DNA of 18,727 nt from positions 1 through 18,727 of the forward strand of contig NZ_CALHXD010000216.1 of assembly GCF_938040115.1 (NCBI RefSeq). Direction: 5' to 3'. Every line of letters begins with the position of its first letter. The stretch's first letter is position 1. The position numbers were made by a program, and so were the translations under genes. Positions 7,739 through 14,817 of this stretch are shown piece after piece. The notes beneath the pieces were generated by a model. It was not told where the DNA came from. It worked only from the letters and a program-made list of their open reading frames with translations, and searched no databases. This stretch comes from an uncultured Campylobacter sp. (GTDB lineage Bacteria; Campylobacterota; Campylobacteria; Campylobacterales; Campylobacteraceae).

Positions 7739-7756
7739 TTGATAATAATTATCTGA
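7739..7756. promoter_or_regulatory. Fur box in the divergent araC/receptor intergenic region
   Basis: The core GATAATAATTATC at 7741-7753 is a 13-base palindrome, perfect except for its unavoidable central base, and the flanks extend it to TTGATAATAATTATCTGA. This closely matches the bacterial Fur consensus built from GATAAT units. A plus-strand TAAAAT at 7763-7768, 30 bases before the receptor start, and a minus-strand TATAAT at 7756-7761 pointing toward the regulator both abut or overlap the site, so iron-loaded Fur could block both promoters. Confidence 0.75.
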
Positions 7757-7762
7757 TTATAG

Positions 7763-7768
7763 TAAAAT
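7763..7768 (+). promoter_or_regulatory. Candidate -10 box of the TonB receptor gene
   Basis: TAAAAT lies 30 bases upstream of the GTG start and ten bases downstream of the Fur-box core. The spacing is close to that of the other plus-strand TAAAAT boxes in the window (28 bases). An overlapping TATAGT at 7758-7763 is an alternative. Confidence 0.4.
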
Positions 7769-7798
7769 AGGGTTTAAATTTAAATAAGGAGTCTAAAG

Positions 7799-9760
7799 GT
7801 GAAAAGTATGCCTAAAATTTCTATGCTAGCTTGCCTAGCACTATCTTGCGCGCAGGCGGCCGACGAAGTGAAACTAAACGAAGTTACCGTAACTAGCGCG
7901 ACGGGTTTTGAGCAAAATATCAAAGACGCGCCCGCTTCCGTTTCGGTAATCTCGCAAAAAGAGATAGCCAGGCGCAACCATCAAGATATAGAAAGCGTCG
8001 TAAAAGACGCTCCGGGCGTTTTCGGCGCGACGCTGGGGGCGGCTAGCAGACGCGGTATCACGATGAGAGGCCTTGGTCAAAAATACACTAAAATTTTAAT
8101 AGACGGCCGCCCTGCGACCAGCGATAGCGCGTATAGAGGGCTTCGCGCGGTCGGTAGCGCTCAAAATTTCCTCCCGCCCGCAAACACGATCGAGCGTATC
8201 GAAATCGTGCGAGGGCCGATGAGCTCGCTATACGGCTCGGATGCGATGGGAGGCGTCATAAACATCATCACCAAGGGCTTTTCAAACGAATTTAGCGGTA
8301 ACGTAAACGGCTACTACACGCTTGCGGGCAAAAGCGGGATAAATGACGACTACCAAACCGGCTTTTACGCAAACGGCGCAGTGATCCCAGATGTGCTAGG
8401 CATTGCGCTTTACGGGCGGTATTTTCACAAATTTGAAGACGAGCGAGCCTTTACGAACCGCAAAAACGAGGACGTAAATTTCGGCGCGAAAATCATGTAT
8501 AACGCCACCGAAAACGACGAAATAGCGCTGGATCTGCGCCGCGTAGTAAATAAATACGAGCGCACCGAGGGCAAGACGCTAAGAAGGGCTACTGGCGATA
8601 ATACGAGCGTCGCGTTTGAAAAGATGAGCGGATATACCGCCTCGCTCTCGCATACGGGTAAATACGACAAGCTGCTGCTTGAAAGCTTTTTAACCCACGA
8701 TCATATGAAAGAAAGCGGTCAGCAAGACCTCACGCTAAAAACGACGACGCTAAATACTAAGGGAACGTATTTTTTTGATAACAACACGCTAAGCCTGGGA
8801 GCTGAATACAGAAGAGAAAGGCTAAACGAAAAGGCAACGACGGCCGACGCCGCAAACGTAAAGAGATATGATTTTTCGCTCTACGGCGAGGACGATTTTG
8901 ACGTAACCGACGCGCTCACGCTAACTGCCGGTCTAAGATACAATCACGACAAAGACTACGGCGGACACGTATCGCCGCGCGGATATGCCGTATATCATCT
9001 AAGCGAAAATTTATCGCTAAAAGGCGGCGTATCGGCAGGCTACTCGACGCCTGATATCAAGATGCGAACCGACGGGCTTGCCCTGCCTTTTGCCGGCGGC
9101 ATGGGAGCGCAGCTGGGCAAAAGCAACCTAAAACCCGAATCCAGCCTAAACTACGAGGCGGGCGTCGCGTACGGGAACGAGAGCCTTAACGTCTCGGCGA
9201 TGGCGTTTTATACGAGCATAAAAGACGGTCTAGGCACGAAGCCCGTTTGCGTCGCGCGCCCGGGCGTTCCTTGCGTGCATAACGGCAAGACCTATAGGCG
9301 CGGCATCTGGGAGAGCGTAAATATCGGCAAAGCCGAAGTAAAGGGCGTCGAGCTCGCCTCAGACTGGCAGATACTATCAAATTTAGCCCTGCACTCAAGC
9401 TACGTTTACACTAGATCAAAGCAAAAATCGGGCGCGTACGAGGGTAAATCTCTAAACAATCTACCCGTACATACCGTAAAAATAGGGCTTGACTACGATA
9501 TGACGCCTGATCTAAATTTTTGGACGCAGATGAACTATCTAGGCAAAACCAGAGCCGTTTACGGCTCGCCGGGAGACGAGGAGATAAAGGATTATACGCT
9601 ATTTGACGCGGGCGCAAGCTACAAGCTAACTAAAAACGCGAGCGTAAATTTTAGCGTTTATAATATCTTTAACGAATACGTAACGACAAAATCCGGACGC
9701 TATGAAATTTTGATCGCCGACGGGATTAAATATAGGCTCGGATTTAACGTAAATTTTTAA
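7799..9760 (+). CDS. TonB-dependent outer-membrane receptor (ferric siderophore/CirA-like)
   Basis: A 653-residue receptor that imports an iron complex across the outer membrane with TonB energy. GTG at 7799 is chosen over the ATG at 7808 because AAGGAG (7786-7791) is seven bases from GTG but sixteen from ATG. Residues 1-20 are a signal peptide ending AQA; a TonB box (NEVTVTS) follows at 27-33. The plug domain shows ISQKEIARRNHQDIESVVKD, RGITMRGLG, ILIDGRP and the diagnostic IERIEIVRGPMSSLYGSDAM with GGVINIITK. The rest is a 22-strand-type barrel ending in the C-terminal aromatic signature RLGFNVNF. An extracellular loop holds a probable disulfide pair (KPVCVARPGVPCV). Substrate is not determinable; the PchR-like regulator, the Fur box and the PepSY protein downstream point to a siderophore or heme. 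Confidence 0.95.
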   Translation: MKSMPKISMLACLALSCAQAADEVKLNEVTVTSATGFEQNIKDAPASVSVISQKEIARRNHQDIESVVKDAPGVFGATLGAASRRGITMRGLGQKYTKILIDGRPATSDSAYRGLRAVGSAQNFLPPANTIERIEIVRGPMSSLYGSDAMGGVINIITKGFSNEFSGNVNGYYTLAGKSGINDDYQTGFYANGAVIPDVLGIALYGRYFHKFEDERAFTNRKNEDVNFGAKIMYNATENDEIALDLRRVVNKYERTEGKTLRRATGDNTSVAFEKMSGYTASLSHTGKYDKLLLESFLTHDHMKESGQQDLTLKTTTLNTKGTYFFDNNTLSLGAEYRRERLNEKATTADAANVKRYDFSLYGEDDFDVTDALTLTAGLRYNHDKDYGGHVSPRGYAVYHLSENLSLKGGVSAGYSTPDIKMRTDGLALPFAGGMGAQLGKSNLKPESSLNYEAGVAYGNESLNVSAMAFYTSIKDGLGTKPVCVARPGVPCVHNGKTYRRGIWESVNIGKAEVKGVELASDWQILSNLALHSSYVYTRSKQKSGAYEGKSLNNLPVHTVKIGLDYDMTPDLNFWTQMNYLGKTRAVYGSPGDEEIKDYTLFDAGASYKLTKNASVNFSVYNIFNEYVTTKSGRYEILIADGIKYRLGFNVNF

Positions 9761-9780
9761 ATTTAGTAGTATTTAAGCGA

Positions 9781-9818
9781 GGCGGTGCGTAGCGATCGCC
9801 GCCCTGCTACCGGTTTTT
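9781..9818 (+). terminator. Weak hairpin between the receptor and PepSY genes
   Basis: GGCGG at 9781-9785 can pair with CCGCC at 9799-9803, extended by a T-G and a G-C pair, giving a seven-pair stem with a nine-base loop. A run of five T follows ten bases later (9814-9818). The gap between stem and T run is longer than in a standard terminator, so it may only attenuate read-through into the downstream gene, or do nothing. Confidence 0.25.
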
Positions 9819-9847
9819 AAAATTCGAGTTTAAATTTAAGGAGAAAG

Positions 9848-10984
9848 ATGCCGTTTTTAAAGAAAAAGAAATTTTGGTTTAACGTCCATTTGATTTTAAG
9901 CCTAGCCTGTGTTTTGCCGCTGCTTATCGTCGCTCTTAGTGGCGCGGTCATATCCTATCACGACGAGATTATAGACCTTGCAAACTCGCAAAAAACCTTC
10001 GTCGAGCGAGGCGAAAAAGAGCTTAGCGCGAGAGAAATTTTAGATATTTTTAAAGCTAAGGAACCAAATTTTACGCTTAGCTACTACAAGATAAACTCGG
10101 ACGCAAACCACGCTCTAGGCATATCCGGCACGAATAGTAAAGGCGAGTTTAAGTCGTATTTCGTAAATCAATATACGGGCGAGATAATGGGCGAAAATTT
10201 CGGCGATAAATTTATCGGACTAATGTTAAATTTACATACTAACTTAGGCCTTGGGCTTAGCGAAAACGAGACGCTACGGCTTATAGGCAAGCATATCGTC
10301 GCGATTTGTTCTATCGCTTTGGTGGTCTTGGTTATATCTGGATTGATAATCTATTATCCTAGTTTTAAAACTAAATTTATACGTGCGTTTACTTTAAAAA
10401 TCAAGGCCAAAGGCTATGCGTTTTTATACAGCCTGCATGGATTTGCGGGCGTTTATCTTTGTTTATTTTTGGCTTTTATAAGCGTTACGGGGCTTTACTG
10501 GTCGTATGACTGGGCGGCAAAGCTCGTAAATAACGCGCTTGGCGAAAAAGAAATTTTTAGAAAAAAGAGCTTTACGCAAGTGAGAGGATTTTCGCTAGAG
10601 AACGAGGGCAAGATAGCAAATTTAGAGGCCGCGATAGATATTTTTAAACGAGATAGGGGTGATTACGAGCTTTTTAACGTCATCACGCAAGAAGACGGCG
10701 AAAATTTTATGATATTTTACTTTGACAAAGGGCTGGAAGAGGACGATAAGGTAAATACGATGACGATAAACGCCGCCAAGGGGCAAATCATCAGGTATGC
10801 GAGATTTGACGACGCTAAAAGTTCGATGCCTAGGCCTTTTGCGATTCATAAAGCGGTTTTGAGCTTGCATTCGGGATATTTTTTGGGCGAGGTCGGTAAA
10901 TTTATATTTTGTTTAGCTTCGGCGTCGGTTTTGTTTTTCGTTATAAGCGGCTTTTGGATGAGCTTAAAACGGCTCAAAAGATAA
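9848..10984 (+). CDS. PepSY-associated transmembrane protein (PiuB-like)
   Basis: A 378-residue inner-membrane protein of the PepSY_TM family, commonly placed beside TonB receptors and proposed to reduce the iron of imported siderophores or heme. Four transmembrane helices are visible: about 12-35 (LILSLACVLPLLIVALSGAV), 145-170 (GKHIVAICSIALVVLVISGL), 195-222 (HGFAGVYLCLFLAFISVTGLYWS) and 347-371 (FCLASASVLFFVISGFWM). Several histidines sit at membrane edges (NVHLIL, LHTNLG, GKHIV, SLHGFAG, IHKAVLSLHSG), suitable for heme binding. Two periplasmic PepSY-type segments lie between helices 1-2 and 3-4. AAGGAG at 9838-9843 sets the start. It follows the receptor by 87 bases and is probably co-expressed; the reductase role is inference. 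Confidence 0.9.
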   Translation: MPFLKKKKFWFNVHLILSLACVLPLLIVALSGAVISYHDEIIDLANSQKTFVERGEKELSAREILDIFKAKEPNFTLSYYKINSDANHALGISGTNSKGEFKSYFVNQYTGEIMGENFGDKFIGLMLNLHTNLGLGLSENETLRLIGKHIVAICSIALVVLVISGLIIYYPSFKTKFIRAFTLKIKAKGYAFLYSLHGFAGVYLCLFLAFISVTGLYWSYDWAAKLVNNALGEKEIFRKKSFTQVRGFSLENEGKIANLEAAIDIFKRDRGDYELFNVITQEDGENFMIFYFDKGLEEDDKVNTMTINAAKGQIIRYARFDDAKSSMPRPFAIHKAVLSLHSGYFLGEVGKFIFCLASASVLFFVISGFWMSLKRLKR

Positions 10985-10990
10985 ATTTGA

Positions 10991-10996
10991 TAAAAT
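10991..10996 (+). promoter_or_regulatory. Candidate -10 box for the low-complexity protein gene
   Basis: TAAAAT in the context TTTGATAAAATCG, starting seven bases after the PepSY stop codon and 28 bases before the ATG at 11025. It matches the box at 5629 in both wording and distance. Confidence 0.45.
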
Positions 10997-11024
10997 CGCT
11001 CCAAAAAACTGAAAAAGGCTAAAT

Positions 11025-11783
11025 ATGCGAGTGATTTTAGATGGATTTGACGGCTCTTTTTTGCCGATTTTGCAAAGTTTTAAGGCTGTGATGCCAAGCC
11101 TTTGTATAACGGGTATCGAGGAGCTCGGCGAGAGCATAAACGAGAGGACGTCAAGCGTAGAAAACGGCGACGCCATCAACGTAAGCGAGCTTTTTGCGCG
11201 CCAAGACGAGCGGTACGAGCTTTTGTCGGACGGAACTTTATTTTTGCAGGACGAGAAATTTAACGAGAGCGGCGAGAGTGCGGCGGTCAAATTTGATGAA
11301 AGCATTAAATTTGAAAATACGCGCCAGGCGATTGACGACTCTAAATTTGTGCCAAATTTGATGGCTAAGAGCGAGCAAAAAACAGCTTTTGCTCGGGAGC
11401 AAAATTTGCAAGATAGGCGGGACGCTGCGCCGTATAATGACGGCAGTCGGCAAGAAAAAGCTATTTTGCAAACTAGCGCTTTAAGTGAAATAACCAAAAC
11501 TGGGCCAACTAGCCAAAGCGCGCAAGCTGCCGCTCTGCGCGAAACTCCTGTTTCTGACGGAGCTACGCAAATGGCACCGTCTAGTAAAATATCCGCTTCT
11601 AATGAAGCCGTAAAAACGGCCGCCTCGGACGCATCAGCGCAGGCTGCGCTATTTGATTTTAACGAATCTGCGCAAAATTTGCCGCCGCGCGCCGAGCCAA
11701 AAGCCGCGCCCGAGCGTAAAAAGCATGAAAGCGCGAGTCTGTTTACCGACGAAGAGGTGCGAGCGATACTGGAGCTAAAATAG
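11025..11783 (+). CDS. Uncharacterised protein with a disordered, expanded centre
   Basis: A 252-residue protein that I cannot assign. The first ~60 residues look folded (MRVILDGFDGSFLPILQSFK, a small beta/alpha unit) and the last ~15 form an acidic helix (SLFTDEEVRAILELK). Between them, residues about 75-235 are Ala-, Ser-, Lys-, Glu- and Gln-rich, have no hydrophobic core and read as disordered; there is no signal peptide or membrane helix. The stretch from 11255 to 11410 has AAATTT about every 25 bases (KFNES, KFDES, KFENT, KFVPNL, QNLQD), like the insertions in tlyA. The ATG follows AAAAAGG and a candidate -10 box. A longer antisense frame exists but looks like a composition artefact. The function is unknown. 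Confidence 0.7.
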   Translation: MRVILDGFDGSFLPILQSFKAVMPSLCITGIEELGESINERTSSVENGDAINVSELFARQDERYELLSDGTLFLQDEKFNESGESAAVKFDESIKFENTRQAIDDSKFVPNLMAKSEQKTAFAREQNLQDRRDAAPYNDGSRQEKAILQTSALSEITKTGPTSQSAQAAALRETPVSDGATQMAPSSKISASNEAVKTAASDASAQAALFDFNESAQNLPPRAEPKAAPERKKHESASLFTDEEVRAILELK

Positions 11784-11987
11784 CGGCTTAAATTTAGCGG
11801 ATAGTCAGGCAAAATGCGCAAATTTTACCGCGTCACAATGTACCGCAAAAAGTAAAATTCGTAATTTTAAATTTTAAATAAAAATTTTAAGCCTAAGCGT
11901 TAAATTTTTCCGCTAACCTCTCGATATTTAGCTATATCTTAACTATTTTTCGTTAAAATCCGCAATTAAAAATTCTCGGAAAAAGAT
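11784..11987. other. AT-rich intergenic region before rppH
   Basis: About 200 bases with short A/T-only inverted repeats around 11848-11890 (AAATTT and TTTAAA alternating), but no GC stem with a T run. It ends with the rppH promoter candidate. Confidence 0.4.
11954..11959 (+). promoter_or_regulatory. Candidate -10 box of the rppH-lysC-hobA-holB-folP operon
   Basis: TAAAAT in the context TTTTTCGTTAAAATCC, 28 bases before the rppH ATG, with T-rich sequence upstream as in Campylobacter sigma-70 promoters. All downstream genes to the right edge are tightly packed, so this could drive the whole series. Confidence 0.45.
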
Positions 11988-12455
11988 ATGGAAAAGAAAT
12001 ATAGACCAAACGTCGCGGCGGTCATACTTGCGCCCTCTTATCCGTTTGATTGCAGGATATTTATCGCGCAAAGGTGCGATATGACGGGTATCTGGCAGTT
12101 CCCGCAGGGCGGCATAGACGAGGGCGAGACGCCGCGCGAGGCTCTAAAAAGAGAGCTCAAAGAGGAGATAGGCACGGACGACGTGGACGTGCTTAGCGAG
12201 TATCCGCAGTGGCTTAGCTACGACTTCCCTGAGGGTACGACGAGTAGGAAATTTTATAACTTTGACGGGCAGACGCAAAAGTATTTTTTAGTGCGGCTAA
12301 GACCTAGCGCGAAGATAAATATAAACACCAAAAAGCCCGAATTTGACGAATATAGATTTATAAACTCAAGCGAGGTTTTGAGCGACGTAAACCACTTCAA
12401 AAAGCCGATCTACGGTAAGGTTATCGGCTACTTTAAAGAGAAAGGATTTATCTAA
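11988..12455 (+). CDS. rppH: RNA pyrophosphohydrolase RppH (NudH), Nudix family
   Basis: A 155-residue Nudix hydrolase of the RppH/NudH type, which removes pyrophosphate from the 5' end of transcripts (and splits dinucleoside polyphosphates), opening mRNA to decay. The complete Nudix box is present: G41, E47, then RELKEEIG at 55-62, fitting Gx5Ex7REUxEExGU. The upstream GIWQFPQGGIDEGE and downstream PQWLSYDFPE are RppH hallmarks. In Helicobacter and Campylobacter this gene sits directly before lysC, as here; the stop and the lysC start share a base in TAATG. Confidence 0.95.
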   Translation: MEKKYRPNVAAVILAPSYPFDCRIFIAQRCDMTGIWQFPQGGIDEGETPREALKRELKEEIGTDDVDVLSEYPQWLSYDFPEGTTSRKFYNFDGQTQKYFLVRLRPSAKININTKKPEFDEYRFINSSEVLSDVNHFKKPIYGKVIGYFKEKGFI

Positions 12456-13654
12456 TGTTAATCGTCCAAAAATACGGCGGCACGAGCGTTGGGACGCTTG
12501 AGAGGATAGAAAACGTCGCCGCGAGAGTGATAGAAACTAAAAAAAGCGGCGCGGACGTCGTGGTCGTGGTCTCGGCGATGAGCGGCGTGACTAATCAGCT
12601 GGTGGACTACGCCTCGCACTACACCAAAGACCCAGACTGCGTAGCAATGGATATGTTGCTTAGCTCCGGCGAGCGCGTTACCTGCGCGCTTTTAACGATA
12701 GCGCTGATAAATTTAGGCTATCCCGCAGTTGGTCTAAGCGGTAGGCTAGCGGGAATCATAACAGATAGCGTGCATACCAAGGCTAGGATCGAGGCGATAG
12801 ATACTAAGCGTATGAAAGAGGAGCTAAAGGCGGGCAAGATCGTCGTTGTAGCGGGCTTTCAGGGTATAGACGAAAAGGGCGACGTAACGACTCTGGGACG
12901 AGGCGGTAGCGACCTTAGCGCAGTGGCTATAGCAGGCGCGCTGGATGCGGATCTTTGTGAGATTTACACCGACGTGGACGGGGTTTATACCACCGATCCT
13001 CGCATCGAGCCAAAGGCTAAAAAGCTAGATAAAATCAGCTACGACGAGATGCTAGAGCTTGCGAGCCTAGGCGCAAAGGTGCTGCAAAACCGCTCAGTCG
13101 AGCTAGCTAAAAAGCTAAACGTAAATTTAGTCACCAGAAGCAGCTTTAATCACAACGAAGGAACACTAATAACAAAGGAAGAGAGTATGGAAGCAGTGCT
13201 AGTAAGCGGTATCGCGCTAGATAAAAACCAAGCTAGAGTAACTTTAAGAGGCGTGGTCGATAAGCCGGGCATCGCGGCTGAGATTTTCACCGCGCTTGCA
13301 GAAAAAAACATAAACGTGGATATGATAATCCAAAACGTAGGCCAAGACGGCACTACGAATCTGGGCTTTACCGTACCGCAAAACGAGCTTCACGTCGCAA
13401 AAGAGTGCATGGATAAACTAAGCGCGTCGAGGGAAATTTTATACAACGACGAGATAGTTAAGGTCTCAGTCGTGGGCGTTGGTATGAAAAGCCACACCGG
13501 AGTGGCGTCTCTAGCCTTTCAAACGCTAGCAAACGAAGGCATAAATATCCAAATGATCTCGACTAGCGAGATAAAAATCTCGATGATCGTCGATCAAAAA
13601 TACGGCGAGCTGGCCGTTCGCGCACTACACGAAGCTTATAAACTCGATAAATGA
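12455..13654 (+). CDS. lysC: Aspartate kinase LysC
   Basis: LysC phosphorylates aspartate, the first step toward lysine/diaminopimelate, methionine and threonine. The 399-residue protein has the amino-acid-kinase domain at 1-250: KYGGTSVG at 6-13, VVVSAMSGVTNQLVD around 40, GFQGIDEKGDVTTLGRGGSD around 140, then YTDVDGVYTTDPR and LASLGAKVLQNRSVE. Two ACT domains follow (about 265-330 and 340-399), starting with ARVTLRGVVDKPGIAAEIF, which give feedback control by lysine and/or threonine. The length and layout fit the short monofunctional class known as alpha subunits in Bacillus. It overlaps rppH by one base and hobA by ATGA. An internal start at 13187 may give a second, ACT-only product (separate entry). 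Confidence 0.96.
   Translation: MLIVQKYGGTSVGTLERIENVAARVIETKKSGADVVVVVSAMSGVTNQLVDYASHYTKDPDCVAMDMLLSSGERVTCALLTIALINLGYPAVGLSGRLAGIITDSVHTKARIEAIDTKRMKEELKAGKIVVVAGFQGIDEKGDVTTLGRGGSDLSAVAIAGALDADLCEIYTDVDGVYTTDPRIEPKAKKLDKISYDEMLELASLGAKVLQNRSVELAKKLNVNLVTRSSFNHNEGTLITKEESMEAVLVSGIALDKNQARVTLRGVVDKPGIAAEIFTALAEKNINVDMIIQNVGQDGTTNLGFTVPQNELHVAKECMDKLSASREILYNDEIVKVSVVGVGMKSHTGVASLAFQTLANEGINIQMISTSEIKISMIVDQKYGELAVRALHEAYKLDK
13187..13654 (+). CDS. Possible LysC beta subunit from an internal start
   Basis: Codon 245 of lysC is an in-frame ATG preceded by AAGGA at 13175-13179, seven bases away, as good a Shine-Dalgarno as at any real start in this window. Translation from here would give a 155-residue protein with only the two ACT domains. 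In Bacillus subtilis and Corynebacterium glutamicum the aspartokinase beta subunit is made in just this way, from an internal start near codon 246-250. Whether epsilonproteobacteria use it is not known to me; the site could also be chance, since the local sequence encodes KEESM. Confidence 0.4.
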   Translation: MEAVLVSGIALDKNQARVTLRGVVDKPGIAAEIFTALAEKNINVDMIIQNVGQDGTTNLGFTVPQNELHVAKECMDKLSASREILYNDEIVKVSVVGVGMKSHTGVASLAFQTLANEGINIQMISTSEIKISMIVDQKYGELAVRALHEAYKLDK

Positions 13655-14193
13655 GCGATTTTATAAAATGGACGCTCGAGGCGATCCGCGAGGAGGGATC
13701 GCTGATGAGCTGGATGGAGGAGAGGCGCACCGAGTGGACGCCTCTGCTTGCCTCGAAGCTTAAATTTTTACTAGAAGGGCGCGCGTTTATCCTGATAACC
13801 GATAGCGAGCGCGGCTGGTTTGAGGAGTATTTTTTAAAAAATATAAACAAACCGACAAACGCCCGCCCCGTGTTACCCTTTTTCTCGCTAAAGGCGCTTT
13901 ATCCCTCTTTTGAAAATATCGGCTCAAAAGAGGAAGTCTCGCTGCTTTTAGACATGCTTAGCCTTGCTTTTCCAAACGGTTACGTGTTTTTTTACGTCGG
14001 CAAAAGCGCGGATAAAAGCTCGCAGATAGCCAAAGGCAAGGACGATAGCTACATGTGGCTTTTTGACGAGCAGGCGCAAAATAGCTTTTATCTCAGCTCC
14101 TCCGACGGCGCGCTAGATATCAAGCTTTTGTCGCTGTTTAGGCTCTTTGATAAGAGCATAGACGCTGCTTTATTTGCGAAAGTAACGCTTTAG
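13651..14193 (+). CDS. hobA: DnaA-binding initiator-assembly protein HobA
   Basis: HobA is an epsilonproteobacterial protein that binds DnaA domain I and helps build the initiation complex at oriC; it has a SIS-like fold (H. pylori HP1230). At 180 residues the length matches. Characteristic segments are an N-terminal WTLEAIREEGSLMSWMEERR helix, FILITDSERGWFEEYFL, and the C-terminal DSYMWLFDEQAQNSFYLSSS with DIKLLSLFRLFDKSIDAALF. Gene order lysC-hobA-holB-folP is the same as in H. pylori. The start overlaps the lysC stop as ATGA, so the two are translationally coupled. Confidence 0.93.
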   Translation: MSDFIKWTLEAIREEGSLMSWMEERRTEWTPLLASKLKFLLEGRAFILITDSERGWFEEYFLKNINKPTNARPVLPFFSLKALYPSFENIGSKEEVSLLLDMLSLAFPNGYVFFYVGKSADKSSQIAKGKDDSYMWLFDEQAQNSFYLSSSDGALDIKLLSLFRLFDKSIDAALFAKVTL

Positions 14194-14196
14194 TCT

Positions 14197-14817
14197 ATGC
14201 GAAGCAAAATCGTAATCACGAGCGATTTTGAAGCCTTAAAAGAGGAAATTTTAGGGCTTTACGGCGTAAATTCGGTTAGATTTTTTTTCGCCGAGGACTT
14301 TTTGCTAGAAAACGCAAAAGAGGTCGCCGCCGAGGCCTACATCGCCGAGAGCGAGCCCAAACTGCTGGTTTTAGGCGCTAAAAATTTCCGCGTCGAGGCT
14401 CAAAACTCTCTACTAAAAATCATCGAAGAGCCGCCTAAAAATATCTTTTTTATCATAGCCTGCGAGTCGAAAAATATGCTCCTGCCGACCGTTCGCTCGC
14501 GCCTAGTTACCGAAAATAGGCTCGAAAAAAAGCAACGAGAAAAAACGGGGCTAGACTACAAACGTCTGGAGCTAAAAGAAATTTGCGCGTTTATAGATGA
14601 AAAATCAGCTCTTGAGCGCTCCGAAAAGCTTGGCAAAAACGACCTAAAAGAGCTAATCGCCGCCATAGCTCTCGAGGCTACGGCGCAGGGGGTCAAATTT
14701 AGCGCCGAAGAGCTTGAGTATTTTTTCAAAGCCGTGCGCCTAGCCGAGCTAAACACCAAAACTCACGCGCTTCTTACGCCGATACTTCTTATGATTTACG
14801 AAAAAGGGCTTAGATGA
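14197..14817 (+). CDS. holB: DNA polymerase III delta' subunit (short epsilonproteobacterial form)
   Basis: A 206-residue member of the clamp-loader AAA+ family, catalytically inactive like other delta' subunits: it has no P-loop at the N-terminus. The family core is visible at about 58-105: PKLLVLGAKNFRVEAQNSLL, KIIEEPPKNIFFII, then LLPTVRSRL where other delta' proteins carry the SRC motif; the Cys is replaced by Leu. It is much shorter than E. coli HolB (334 residues) and lacks the N-terminal ATPase motifs and most of the C-terminal collar, as is usual for Helicobacter and Campylobacter. It starts three bases after hobA and overlaps folP by ATGA, so initiation (HobA) and elongation (delta') proteins are co-expressed. 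Confidence 0.88.
   Translation: MRSKIVITSDFEALKEEILGLYGVNSVRFFFAEDFLLENAKEVAAEAYIAESEPKLLVLGAKNFRVEAQNSLLKIIEEPPKNIFFIIACESKNMLLPTVRSRLVTENRLEKKQREKTGLDYKRLELKEICAFIDEKSALERSEKLGKNDLKELIAAIALEATAQGVKFSAEELEYFFKAVRLAELNTKTHALLTPILLMIYEKGLR

Noticed and set aside
10964..11821. A 285-codon open frame on the minus strand, longer than the plus-strand gene it covers
   Set aside because: It is Ser- and Cys-rich, overlaps the end of the PepSY gene, and has no ribosome-binding site; the plus-strand frame has AAGG, a -10 candidate and sensible protein ends. It is a composition shadow.
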